Positions 25,519 through 33,538 of a stretch of 64,000 nt of DNA are shown here, piece after piece. The stretch is from Eubacterium sp. GTDB taxonomy: Bacteria > Bacillota > Clostridia > Peptostreptococcales > Anaerovoracaceae. Numbering within the stretch: the first letter of the stretch is position 1; each line of letters begins with the position of its first letter. Location: the NCBI GenBank assembly GCA_017533915.1, contig JAFWHX010000020.1, positions 156,571-220,570 of the forward strand. The letters run 5' to 3'. The position numbers and the translations under genes were made by a program. The notes beneath the pieces were generated by a model. The model was given only the letters and a program-made list of their open reading frames with translations. It searched no databases and was not told where the DNA came from.

Positions 25519-26796
25519 ATGAGAAAAGAAACTAAATGTATTCAGGCGGGATACAGCCCGAAGAATGGTGAGTCGAGAATGATACCTATCATCCAGAGCA
25601 CGACGTTCAAGTACGATACGAGCGAGGATATGGGAAAACTGTTCGATCTGGAGGCGCCAGGCTATTTCTATACAAGGCTGCAGAATCCAACGAACGATAT
25701 GGTCGCTGCAAAGATAGCGGCACTCGAGGGCGGTACTGCCGCGATGCTCACTTCTTCAGGGCAGGCGGCTTCGTTCTTTTCTGTTTTCAATATCGCCGGG
25801 CAGGGTGATCATATAGTCTCATCATCATCTATATATGGCGGGACGTTCAACCTGTTCAATGTGACTATGAAGAGGATGGGGATAGACTTCACTTTCATAG
25901 ATCCGGACTGTTCTGACGAGGAGCTAGAGGCAGCTTTCAGGCCGAATACCAAGGCAGTGTTTGGCGAGACGATAGCGAATCCTGCTCTGACAGTGTTCGA
26001 CATCGAGCGTTTTGCTGACGCGGCGCACAGTCACGGTGTTCCTCTGATCATCGATAATACATTCGCGACTCCTATAAACTGCAGGCCTTTCGAATGGGGA
26101 GCTGATATCGTGGTACACTCTACGACCAAGTATATGGACGGTCATGACACGGGAGTGGGCGGATGTATAGTCGACTCGGGAAAGTTTGACTGGAATGCGC
26201 ACGCTGACAAGTTTCCGGGACTTACAACACCTGACGAATCATACCACGGCATCACATATACGGAGAGATTCGGACTGGAGGGGGCATATATAACAAAAGC
26301 CACAGCGCAGCTCATGCGCGATCTCGGGTCGATCCAGTCGCCGATGAATGCTTTCTTTCTGAACCTTGGACTTGAGTCACTTGCTGTAAGGATGAAGAGG
26401 CACTGTGAGAACGCTCAGAAAGTGGCAGAGTTCCTTCAGAAAAGGCCTGAAGTCAACTGGGTGAATTATCCGGGGCTACCAGACAACAAATACTATAAGC
26501 TGGCTCAGAAGTATATGCCTGAAGGGACATGCGGAGTCATAAGCTTCGGAGTGAATGGCGGGCGCAAAGCCGCGGAGGAGTTCATGAAGCACCTTAAGGT
26601 GGCTATGATCGCGACACATGTTGCTGATGCGCATACATGTGTGCTCCACCCGGCGTCATCGACACACAGACAGCTCTCTGATGAAGAGCTGAAGGCAGCA
26701 GGAGTAGGGGCGGATCTCATCAGGCTGTCAGTAGGGATCGAGAATGTTGATGATATAATCGAGGATCTCTCTCAGGCACTCGAAAGTATAAGATAG
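25519..26796 (+). CDS. metY: O-acetylhomoserine aminocarboxypropyltransferase (sulfhydrylase)
   Basis: 425-residue PLP enzyme of the Cys/Met metabolism family. Features are the [10 protein letters not shown] start, the [11 protein letters not shown] segment, the cofactor-binding SSGQAA and DNTFATP stretches, and the PLP lysine in [11 protein letters not shown]. The long Arg-containing C-terminal region [11 protein letters not shown] and [15 protein letters not shown] bind the substrate carboxylate. Length is typical of MetY, which makes homocysteine from O-acetylhomoserine and sulfide. Good AAAGGAG ribosome site. Only 34 bases separate it from the kinase gene, so there is no room for a SAM riboswitch. 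Confidence 0.9.
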   Translation: MRKETKCIQAGYSPKNGESRMIPIIQSTTFKYDTSEDMGKLFDLEAPGYFYTRLQNPTNDMVAAKIAALEGGTAAMLTSSGQAASFFSVFNIAGQGDHIVSSSSIYGGTFNLFNVTMKRMGIDFTFIDPDCSDEELEAAFRPNTKAVFGETIANPALTVFDIERFADAAHSHGVPLIIDNTFATPINCRPFEWGADIVVHSTTKYMDGHDTGVGGCIVDSGKFDWNAHADKFPGLTTPDESYHGITYTERFGLEGAYITKATAQLMRDLGSIQSPMNAFFLNLGLESLAVRMKRHCENAQKVAEFLQKRPEVNWVNYPGLPDNKYYKLAQKYMPEGTCGVISFGVNGGRKAAEEFMKHLKVAMIATHVADAHTCVLHPASSTHRQLSDEELKAAGVGADLIRLSVGIENVDDIIEDLSQALESIR

Positions 26797-27060
26797 GAAA
26801 GAAAGAACGGGCAGATCTGCATTGCCTGGGGAGAAATAATACCAGGTAGCGCTTGATTTGTGTTGAAATACCACAGTTGCAACCGCTGGTTGCGCAATTT
26901 CAAGGCTGGCTTTATAGCCTGCAACTGCTCTCACATGTATTATAGCGGTGAAAGTTGAAGTGAGAAGGACGAAGGTCATGCGTGCTTAGTAATGTCGTAT
27001 GACGATCATGACAGTCATGGAACGAATGGCCGGATCCGAAAAAAGCATTTGCAGGAGGAC
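26797..27060 (+). other. Structured intergenic region with three successive stem-loops
   Basis: No gene recognised. Three hairpins follow one another: CCTGG/CCAGG (26825-26829 with 26842-26846), a nested TTGAAAT...GCAACC gct GGTTGC...ATTTCAA (26863-26903), and GGCT/AGCC (26904-26919). None has a T tract. A weak -10-like TATTAT follows near 26938. Confidence 0.4.
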
Positions 27061-27063
27061 AGG

Positions 27064-28092
27064 ATGATGATACTTGCAGATAAGATAATAGAGCTCAGAA
27101 AGAAAAACGGATGGTCACAGGAGGATCTTGCAGAGAAACTGGACGTCAGCAGACAGGCCATATCCAAATGGGAGAGTGCCCAGTCGATACCCGATATGAA
27201 CAAGATACTGAAGATGTCAGATGTCTTTGGCGTGAGTACAGACTTTCTTCTCAAGGATGAATATGAAGTCGAGCCGGATGCGGATGTGAAAGCATCTGTA
27301 TCCGAGATGCCTGCAGCAGATGACGAGTGCGAACTCAGGAATGTATCTATGGAGGAAGCACAGGCTTTTATAGATGTAAGGGAAACAGCTTCAAGATGGA
27401 TCTCGATAGGAGTCATGATGTGCATACTGTCTCCGATAGCACTGATACTTCTTGGCGGGCTGTCAGAGTACGGCAAGATCGCACTGGATGAAAGCATGGC
27501 TGCAGGTGCAGGGCTTATCACTCTGTTCCTTCTCGTGGGGCCGGCTGTAGCGCTGTTTATAAGATCGTATTTTATGCTGAATCCCTTCGAATATATGGAA
27601 AAACAGTTGATAGATACGGAATATGGCGTCGACGGCATGGTGAGAGCCAGGAGAGATCGCTTTCAGGACATATATGGAAAGATGATGATCATCGGTATCG
27701 TTCTGTGCGTTATATCTGCGCTTCCTATATTCGTAACGATGATGATGATCGGTGATCCGGGAGATGGACCAGAATCAATCTATTTCGTATATGCGTTATG
27801 TGCGCTGCTCGTGCTCGTGGCAGTCGGCGTATTCCTCATAGTAAGAGCGTCGATAATAAAAGACGGTTTTGACATGATCCTTGAGGAAGGGGATTATACC
27901 AGAAAAGCCAAGATAGAGACAAAGAAGAATGAAGCGATAACAGCAGGATACTGGATGATAGTCACAGCTGTTTTTCTGGCATACAGCTTCATTACCAATG
28001 AATGGGCTAAAAGCTGGATCATATGGCCTGTCGCAGGGGTGACCTACGGCATCGTGATACTTGTAGCTAATGCTCTGCGTAAGAAGGGCTGA
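27064..28092 (+). CDS. XRE-family transcriptional regulator with C-terminal membrane domain
   Basis: 342 residues. Residues 1-65 are an XRE helix-turn-helix (LRKKNGWSQEDLAEKLDVSRQAISKWESAQSIPD). An acidic linker (65-115) leads to a membrane portion with about six hydrophobic helices in which Arg/Asp-rich loops alternate. HTH proteins of this layout are common in Bacillota and regulate neighbouring membrane or stress genes; the signal is unknown. The ATG at 27064 follows GCAGGAGG; 24 extra upstream codons in the frame carry no conserved sequence. Confidence 0.85.
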   Translation: MMILADKIIELRKKNGWSQEDLAEKLDVSRQAISKWESAQSIPDMNKILKMSDVFGVSTDFLLKDEYEVEPDADVKASVSEMPAADDECELRNVSMEEAQAFIDVRETASRWISIGVMMCILSPIALILLGGLSEYGKIALDESMAAGAGLITLFLLVGPAVALFIRSYFMLNPFEYMEKQLIDTEYGVDGMVRARRDRFQDIYGKMMIIGIVLCVISALPIFVTMMMIGDPGDGPESIYFVYALCALLVLVAVGVFLIVRASIIKDGFDMILEEGDYTRKAKIETKKNEAITAGYWMIVTAVFLAYSFITNEWAKSWIIWPVAGVTYGIVILVANALRKKG

Positions 28093-28148
28093 TGATACGG
28101 GTATGGCCATATATAATATAATGTAATTGAATGTTCAGGAGAATTGTC

Positions 28149-29696
28149 ATGGCGAAGTATGTTATGGCGCTTGACGCCGGCACTACAAGCAACAGGTGTA
28201 TTCTGTTCGATCACAGCGGGAAGATGGTGAGTGTTGCTCAGAAAGAGTTCACTCAGATATTCCCTAAACCTGGCTGGGTGGAACATGATGCAAATGAGAT
28301 CTGGGCTACACAGATAAGTGTGGCAGTCGAGGCTATGCAGCAGGTGAATGCATCAGCCAGGGATATCGCTGCTATCGGTATCACGAATCAGCGTGAGACC
28401 ACGATAGTATGGGATAAGAATACTGGTGAGCCTGTATATAATGCGATAGTCTGGCAGTGCAGAAGAACATCTGAATACTGCGATAAGCTCAGGGAAGCCG
28501 GTCTCACAGATATGATAAGAGAGAAGACCGGGCTTGTTGTTGACGCATATTTCTCAGGGACAAAGCTTAAATGGATACTCGATAATGTTGAAGGCGCACG
28601 TGAAAGAGCTGAGAAAGGCGAGCTGCTCTTCGGTACTGTGGAGACATGGCTGATCTGGAAGCTCACAAAGGGACGTGTTCACGTGACGGATTACTCCAAC
28701 GCATCACGTACGATGATGTTCAACATCAATACTCTCAGCTGGGACGATGACATACTGGATGTGCTCGGAATTCCAAGGAGCATGCTCCCAGAAGCAAAGC
28801 CTTCAAGCTGTGTGTATGGCATGTCTGATATCGGCTGGTTCGGCGGTGAGATACCTATCTCAGGAGCAGCCGGGGATCAGCAGTGCGCTCTTTTCGGACA
28901 GACTTGTTTTGATGAAGGTGATGTCAAGAGCACGTATGGAACAGGCGGGTTCCTGCTCATGAACACCGGTGAGCATCCTGTGTTTTCAGAGCATGGGCTG
29001 GTTACTACGATCGCATGGGGATACGGCGGGAAGGTGTATTATGCACTTGAAGGCTCGATCTTCATCGCTGGAGCAGCAGTACAGTGGCTGCGTGACCAGC
29101 TGCATCTGATAGATGACGCTAAAGATACAGAATATATGGCCGGCAAGGTGAAAGACACAAACGGCTGTTATATTGTGCCTGCATTTACAGGGCTTGGGGC
29201 TCCGTACTGGGATCAGTATGCAAGAGGTGCGATCGTAGGACTTACACGAGGCGTGAATAAATGCCATGTCATAAGAGCTACGCTGGAATCGATGGCATAT
29301 CAGGTCGGAGACGTTCTGGATTCTATGAGGGAAGATACGATAAGCGCGCATAAAGATAAAGATATCAATTGCGATCTTCCGGAAGACGTACGAGAAGCAG
29401 GTGTGATAAGTCATCTTAATGTGGATGGAGGTGCAAGCAGGAACGATCTCCTTATGCAGATGCAGGCAGATATCATCGATGCCGAAGTCAGACGACCTTC
29501 ATGTGTAGAGACAACTGCAATGGGAGCGTCTTATCTGGCAGGGCTCGCAGTCGGATACTGGAAAGATTTTGAAGAGATAAGAGAAAATCATGAGATAGAG
29601 AAAGTGTTCACTCCATCGATAGATGAGGATGAACGCAGCAGAAAAATAGAAGGGTGGCATAGAGCTGTCGCCTGCACGCGGGGATGGGCTAAATAG
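28149..29696 (+). CDS. glpK: Glycerol kinase
   Basis: 515-residue FGGY-family kinase that makes glycerol 3-phosphate from glycerol and ATP. Seen are [16 protein letters not shown] (phosphate-1), the [13 protein letters not shown] and [11 protein letters not shown] substrate segments, [26 protein letters not shown], and the C-terminal [16 protein letters not shown] adenosine motif. The start at 28149 follows AGGAGA. No glpF or glpD is adjacent. Confidence 0.96.
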   Translation: MAKYVMALDAGTTSNRCILFDHSGKMVSVAQKEFTQIFPKPGWVEHDANEIWATQISVAVEAMQQVNASARDIAAIGITNQRETTIVWDKNTGEPVYNAIVWQCRRTSEYCDKLREAGLTDMIREKTGLVVDAYFSGTKLKWILDNVEGARERAEKGELLFGTVETWLIWKLTKGRVHVTDYSNASRTMMFNINTLSWDDDILDVLGIPRSMLPEAKPSSCVYGMSDIGWFGGEIPISGAAGDQQCALFGQTCFDEGDVKSTYGTGGFLLMNTGEHPVFSEHGLVTTIAWGYGGKVYYALEGSIFIAGAAVQWLRDQLHLIDDAKDTEYMAGKVKDTNGCYIVPAFTGLGAPYWDQYARGAIVGLTRGVNKCHVIRATLESMAYQVGDVLDSMREDTISAHKDKDINCDLPEDVREAGVISHLNVDGGASRNDLLMQMQADIIDAEVRRPSCVETTAMGASYLAGLAVGYWKDFEEIRENHEIEKVFTPSIDEDERSRKIEGWHRAVACTRGWAK

Positions 29697-29725
29697 AAAG
29701 AAGTTCTATAAAGCAGACAGCTGAT

Positions 29726-29756
29726 GACACGGCGGTCATTGACCGCTGTGTCTTTT
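29726..29756 (+). terminator. Intrinsic terminator of glpK
   Basis: 12-bp stem GACACGGCGGTC / GACCGCTGTGTC (29726-29737, 29741-29752), loop ATT, then TTTT. Confidence 0.8.
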
Positions 29757-29852
29757 GTATTTGCCGATATCGATACAGTCTGTAATTGCTGTGTGTAAGA
29801 CTGAAAAAGAAGGGTATATACTACATAGCAGAATCAACAAGGAGAGATAAAT

Positions 29853-30608
29853 ATGCTTGAATTAAAGAACATCTCGTTTGCGGCACCGCAGGATGAGGGA
29901 GACAAGGAAATAATACGCGATATAAGCCTGACATTGCCTGATGATAAACTGATAGTCGTGACTGGACCGAACGGAGGAGGAAAATCGACTCTGGCAAAGC
30001 TGATAATGGGAATAGAGAAACCGACGTCAGGAAGCATATGGCTCGATGGTGAGGATATAACTGATAAAAGCATAACAGAGCGTGCGAAGATGGGAATAGG
30101 CTTTGCGTTCCAGCAGCCGATAAGGTTCAAGGGGATACAGGTGCTTGATCTTATCAGGCTCGCAGAAGGCAGGAACATCAGCGTAAACGACGCCTGTAAA
30201 TACCTGTCGGAAGTCGGGCTCTGTGCTCAGGAATATATAGACAGGGAAGTGAATTCCAGCCTTTCCGGAGGAGAACTGAAGAGGATAGAGATCGCTACTG
30301 TGCTAGCCAAAGCGCCAAGGCTGTCGGTGTTCGACGAGCCTGAAGCAGGCATAGATCTGTGGAGCTTCCAGAACCTTATCAAAGTCTTTGAGAGTATGCG
30401 TGAGCATATTGAAGGGAGTTCTATAATGGTCATATCTCATCAGGAGAGGATCCTCGAGATCGCTGATGAGATCGTCGTTATCCGTGACGGCAGGATATCA
30501 GGACAGGGATCAAAAGATGAGATACTTCCAAAACTCATAGGTACGACTTCAGCTGTACTCGGATGTGAAAAATTCGGAGCATGGAAAGGAGATGGGGCAG
30601 AATGCTAG
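29853..30608 (+). CDS. sufC: SufC-like Fe-S assembly ATPase
   Basis: 251-residue ABC ATPase of the SufC type: Walker A GPNGGGKS, Q-loop AFQQPIRF, signature LSGGELKR, Walker B LSVFDEPEAGID, and the H-loop ISHQERI. SufC-specific features are the EAGID segment and no membrane partner. It overlaps the next gene, a SufB/D-type scaffold, by seven bases. No sufS, sufU or sufD is nearby, giving a two-gene minimal system of the kind described in anaerobes and archaea. Confidence 0.9.
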   Translation: MLELKNISFAAPQDEGDKEIIRDISLTLPDDKLIVVTGPNGGGKSTLAKLIMGIEKPTSGSIWLDGEDITDKSITERAKMGIGFAFQQPIRFKGIQVLDLIRLAEGRNISVNDACKYLSEVGLCAQEYIDREVNSSLSGGELKRIEIATVLAKAPRLSVFDEPEAGIDLWSFQNLIKVFESMREHIEGSSIMVISHQERILEIADEIVVIRDGRISGQGSKDEILPKLIGTTSAVLGCEKFGAWKGDGAEC

Positions 30609-31528
30609 GGCTTGATGAAACTTCGAAAAGGCTGCTCCGTGAGGTAGCTGACCTGTATAAGGTGCCGGAAGGAGCGTTTAATATCAGAAAAGACGGCGAG
30701 GCAGCTGCTCGTGAGTCTACTGCACATATACAGATAACAACTAAAGAAGATGTCAGCGGGATCGATATAGATATAGCGCCGGGGACTAAGAACGAAAGCG
30801 TTCATATTCCTGTGATCATGACCAAATCAGGGCTCTCAGAAGTGGTATATAATGACTTTCATATTGGTGAGGACTGTGATGTTGTGATAGTAGCAGGCTG
30901 CGGGATCGATAACTGCGGACCTAAGGATTCGGAACATGATGGAATTCACAGATTTTTTGTCGGTAAGAATTCCAAAGTGAAATATGTGGAAAAACATTTC
31001 GGATCAGGTGAGGGGACCGGAAAGAGGATTCTTAATCCAGGTACGGAAGTATACATGGAAGAAGGTAGCTACATGGAGATGGAGATGGTCCAGATCCGCG
31101 GTGTGGACAGCACTGAAAGAACAACTACCGCCGAGCTCGATAAAAATGCAAAGCTTGTGGTCAGAGAGCGCCTTATGACACATGGAAAGCAGACTGCGAT
31201 AAGCAAGTACGTAGTATCGCTTAATGGTGAAGGCTCTACCGCAGACGTGGTTTCCAGGTCAGTTGCAAGAGATGATTCGTTCCAGAAATTCGATGCGAAG
31301 ATCGTTGGAAACAACGCTTGTTCAGGACATACAGAATGCGACTCTATAATCATGGACAACGGACGTATCCTCGCTGTTCCTGGACTTGAAGCTAATAATG
31401 TCGATGCAGCTCTGGTCCATGAAGCCGCTATTGGAAAGATCGCGGGTGATCAGATCATTAAGCTTATGACTCTCGGTCTTACTGAACATGAAGCGGAAGA
31501 ACAGATCATAAGCGGATTCCTGAAATGA
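30602..31528 (+). CDS. sufB: SufB/SufD-like Fe-S cluster scaffold protein
   Basis: 308 residues of the SufBD beta-helix family: central repeats of short strands (GTEVYMEEGSYMEMEM, ELDKNAKLVVRERL), the SRSVARDDSFQKF segment and the C-terminal helical GLTEHEAEEQIISGFLK, which contacts SufC. It is shorter than SufB or SufD (~420-490), lacking most of the N-terminal domain, and matches the single short scaffold of minimal SufBC systems. Possible cluster ligands are the Cys residues in GCGIDNCGPKD and NNACSGHTECD. ATG 30602 follows GGAG and is preferred over 30581. Confidence 0.85.
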   Translation: MLGLDETSKRLLREVADLYKVPEGAFNIRKDGEAAARESTAHIQITTKEDVSGIDIDIAPGTKNESVHIPVIMTKSGLSEVVYNDFHIGEDCDVVIVAGCGIDNCGPKDSEHDGIHRFFVGKNSKVKYVEKHFGSGEGTGKRILNPGTEVYMEEGSYMEMEMVQIRGVDSTERTTTAELDKNAKLVVRERLMTHGKQTAISKYVVSLNGEGSTADVVSRSVARDDSFQKFDAKIVGNNACSGHTECDSIIMDNGRILAVPGLEANNVDAALVHEAAIGKIAGDQIIKLMTLGLTEHEAEEQIISGFLK

Positions 31529-31532
31529 TCTC

Positions 31533-31557
31533 AATGGCGCTGTAAAGCGCCATTTTT
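31533..31557 (+). terminator. Intrinsic terminator of sufCB
   Basis: 9-bp stem AATGGCGCT / AGCGCCATT (31533-31541, 31546-31554) running into TTTTT. Confidence 0.85.
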
Positions 31558-31620
31558 ATATTATCCGCTGGTTAGATAGCTTTAAAAAAGAACAGAAAAA
31601 ATACAATAAGAGAGTATATC

Positions 31621-32106
31621 ATGAAAAAAGAAAAAACAGATAAGACTAATGCGGTAAGGCAGATAGAGAAAGCTGGTATAGAATATAAGCTACATGAATA
31701 TGATATTTCTGACGGACGTATAGACGGGGTAAGTGTAGCGGAAAAAACAGGACAGCCTGTGGAAAAAGTGTTCAAGACACTGGTGACGATAGCGCAGAGC
31801 AAAGAACATTATGTCTGCGTGGTGCCTGTTGACAAAGAACTTGATCTTAAGAAAGCGGCGAAGATGCTGGGAGAGAAAAAGATCGAGATGATACATCAGA
31901 AAGAGCTGCTTCCACTGACTGGATATATACATGGTGGTTGTTCTCCTGTAGGCATGAGAAAACCGTTTGTCACTGTGATTGATGAGACTGCGCTGCTTCA
32001 GGAGACTATATGCGTGAGCGGAGGTAAAGTGGGCCTTCAGGTAGAGCTTGATCCAGAGGATCTGGCCATGCTGGTATCGGCAGATTTCGGAGATATCACT
32101 AAATAA
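31621..32106 (+). CDS. ybaK: YbaK/EbsC family Cys-tRNA(Pro)/aminoacyl-tRNA deacylase
   Basis: 161-residue trans-editing protein of the YbaK family that removes Cys from mischarged tRNA-Pro. Diagnostic features are the start TNAVRQIEKAGIEYKLHEYD, the VFKTLVTI strand with the catalytic Lys, the VVPVDKELDLKKAAKMLG segment and GYIHGGCSPVGMRK with the conserved Gly-rich loop. Monocistronic between two terminators. Confidence 0.93.
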   Translation: MKKEKTDKTNAVRQIEKAGIEYKLHEYDISDGRIDGVSVAEKTGQPVEKVFKTLVTIAQSKEHYVCVVPVDKELDLKKAAKMLGEKKIEMIHQKELLPLTGYIHGGCSPVGMRKPFVTVIDETALLQETICVSGGKVGLQVELDPEDLAMLVSADFGDITK

Positions 32107-32154
32107 TGCATGCTTTTAGACAGCGTGTTTACGTATCATGCTCATTCCGAGATA

Positions 32155-32182
32155 AACAGGCTTGACAAGCCTGTTTTTTTCT
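32155..32182 (+). terminator. Intrinsic terminator of ybaK
   Basis: 9-bp stem AACAGGCTT / AAGCCTGTT (32155-32163, 32167-32175), loop GAC, then a run of T. Confidence 0.9.
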
Positions 32183-32224
32183 GTTCATTTTCTGGAATTA
32201 TAGCTGTCCTTTGTTGTGGTTTGA

Positions 32225-32233
32225 TGTTATAAT
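32225..32233 (+). promoter_or_regulatory. Extended -10 promoter of the TrxB-like gene
   Basis: TGT followed by TATAAT (32228-32233), an extended -10; no good -35 at normal spacing. Confidence 0.5.
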
Positions 32234-32306
32234 GAATACAGACGAATTGAAAGCACGAAAAAAGCAGCTTTGTTATACTAAGCACTGATACGCTGGAGGT
32301 TTTGAT

Positions 32307-33227
32307 ATGCTGTATGATATCGTCATAGTTGGTGCGGGTCCGTGTGGACTTTCTGCCGCTATTGCAGCGCAGAGAGTAGGCAGGACCACACTTGTCATCG
32401 ATAAGTTCGGATACGGTGGAAACATCGTAAACGCCAGAACTGTAGAGAACTATCCGGGCATTGAATCGGTGTCAGGAGTTGAATTTGCTAAGAAGCTTTT
32501 CGCTCAGGCCACAGGATTTGGAGCAGGATATAAATCAGCAGAGGTGACCGGAATATCTCTTGACCGATATGAGAAGGTCGTAGAGACGAACAGAGGCGAG
32601 TTTCGTGGAAGATCAGTGATCATTTCAAGTGGATCAACTAATAAACATCTGAATATAGGGGAAGATGCTTTCCTTGGAAGAGGCGTCTCGTACAGCGCCA
32701 CTTATGACGGCGGCTCGTTTAAGAGAAAGACTGTAGCTGTTATCGGCGGCGGCGATACTGCTACCACTGATGCGGAGTTTCTGGCGGATATCTGTGATAA
32801 AGTTTACGTCATAGTAAGAAGAGATCATTTCAAGACAGATTCGGTATCTGCCAAGCATCTTGAAACACTGAAAAACGTTGAGATCAGATTTTCTACTGAG
32901 ATAACGGAGATCCGCGGAACCAGTATGGTAAAAGGGATAACTGTAAAGAATAACCAGACAGATGAAACGGAAGATATAGATGTTGAAGGTGTATTCGTAG
33001 CTATTGGCCAGGTACCTGAGAACAGGCCGTTCATGTCCGTTGCTCCAGTGGATGTACAAGGCTATTTCACAGCGGGGGAGGATTGTGAATCGGGAACTCC
33101 GGGAGTTTTTGTAGCTGGTGACTGCAGGGCAAAAAGGGTGCGTCAGCTTGCTACAGCAATGTCTGACGGCGCTACAGCGGCGCTCCAGGCCAGCACATAT
33201 CTCAGCCGTCTGGAAGAGCGAGCATAA
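32307..33227 (+). CDS. Thioredoxin-reductase-like flavoprotein lacking the CxxC redox pair
   Basis: 306 residues with the TrxB layout: FAD Rossmann domain (VGAGPCGLSAAI), central NAD(P)H domain (VIGGGDTATTDAEFL, then VIVRRDHF), and the C-terminal FAD segment GVFVAGDCRAKRVRQLATAMSDG. The redox-active Cys-Ala-Thr-Cys of TrxB is replaced by Ser130-Ala-Thr-Tyr133 in GVSYSATYDG, so it cannot reduce thioredoxin by the normal dithiol relay. More likely it is an NAD(P)H- or ferredoxin-linked flavin oxidoreductase of the TrxR-like FNR kind. It stands alone just before the eut operon; a link to it is possible but unproven. Confidence 0.85.
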   Translation: MLYDIVIVGAGPCGLSAAIAAQRVGRTTLVIDKFGYGGNIVNARTVENYPGIESVSGVEFAKKLFAQATGFGAGYKSAEVTGISLDRYEKVVETNRGEFRGRSVIISSGSTNKHLNIGEDAFLGRGVSYSATYDGGSFKRKTVAVIGGGDTATTDAEFLADICDKVYVIVRRDHFKTDSVSAKHLETLKNVEIRFSTEITEIRGTSMVKGITVKNNQTDETEDIDVEGVFVAIGQVPENRPFMSVAPVDVQGYFTAGEDCESGTPGVFVAGDCRAKRVRQLATAMSDGATAALQASTYLSRLEERA

Positions 33228-33232
33228 TGGTG

Positions 33233-33320
33233 CATGCTCGCATTGAAAAGCTGATCTGAAACAGTACCTGAAACTGTTTTGTGAGCACGCTGAAATCGTT
33301 GGAATTTCAATGCGTGCATG
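33233..33320 (+). other. Long imperfect inverted repeat downstream of the TrxB-like gene
   Basis: 33233-33248 and 33305-33320 are inverted copies (15 of 16 positions), with a second hairpin AAACAGT/ACTGTTT (33259-33265, 33273-33279) inside. No T tract and no gene; it could be an RNA structure or a small mobile-element remnant. Confidence 0.5.
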
Positions 33321-33345
33321 AATTGAATAAAATACACGAAAAATA

Positions 33346-33377
33346 AACCTAAAAAATGAAGATTTTTTAGGTTTTTT
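33346..33377 (+). terminator. Intrinsic terminator upstream of the eut promoter
   Basis: 12-bp stem AACCTAAAAAAT / ATTTTTTAGGTT (33346-33357, 33362-33373), loop GAAG, ending in a T run. Confidence 0.85.
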
Positions 33378-33379
33378 CG

Positions 33380-33408
33380 TTGACCTGCCGTGCTCGTTGT
33401 AGTATTAT
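33380..33408 (+). promoter_or_regulatory. Promoter of the ethanolamine BMC operon
   Basis: TTGACC (33380-33385), 17-base spacer, TATTAT (33403-33408), directly after the terminator. Transcription would start near 33415, leaving a ~125-base leader. It is the only good promoter I see before a 19.5-kb run of same-strand genes. Confidence 0.8.
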
Positions 33409-33420
33409 ATGTATGTAGTT

Positions 33421-33466
33421 TAATGCCCTTGGTATCACTATGCCCTGACGAGGGTATCGGGCATTA
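33421..33466 (+). promoter_or_regulatory. Structured leader of the eut operon with alternative pairings
   Basis: Outer stem TAATGCCC (33421-33428) with GGGCATTA (33459-33466). Inside, ATGCC at 33440 can pair either back with GGTAT (33431-33435) or, as ATGCCC, forward with GGGTAT (33452-33457, loop TGACGA). The two are mutually exclusive. It does not carry the B12-riboswitch box, and the hexaloop lacks the A1/G4 pattern of EutV targets. Confidence 0.5.
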
Positions 33467-33482
33467 CAGCAAGAAAAGAATG

Positions 33483-33506
33483 AAAACGTTGCAATTGCAA
33501 CATTTT
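33483..33506 (+). promoter_or_regulatory. 24-base near-perfect palindrome in the eut leader
   Basis: Perfect 14-base palindrome GTTGCAATTGCAAC (33488-33501) flanked by AAAA and TTTT with one mismatched pair. It lies ~75 bases after the predicted start of transcription and 33 bases before eutG. A dimeric repressor site (roadblock) is the simplest reading. Confidence 0.5.
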
Positions 33507-33538
33507 AGAGATCAGTCGCATGACGGGCGAGGTACGAA

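Noticed and set aside
32186-32202. CodY box (AATTTTCWGAAAATT)
   Set aside because: The best match has four mismatches and lies inside a terminator-proximal AT-rich stretch, which is expected by chance.
33413-33538. Adenosylcobalamin riboswitch or EutV-type ANTAR hairpins in the eut leader
   Set aside because: The B12 box is not found, the leader is too short, and the hexaloop TGACGA lacks the A1/G4 pattern; no eutV/eutW genes are in the window.
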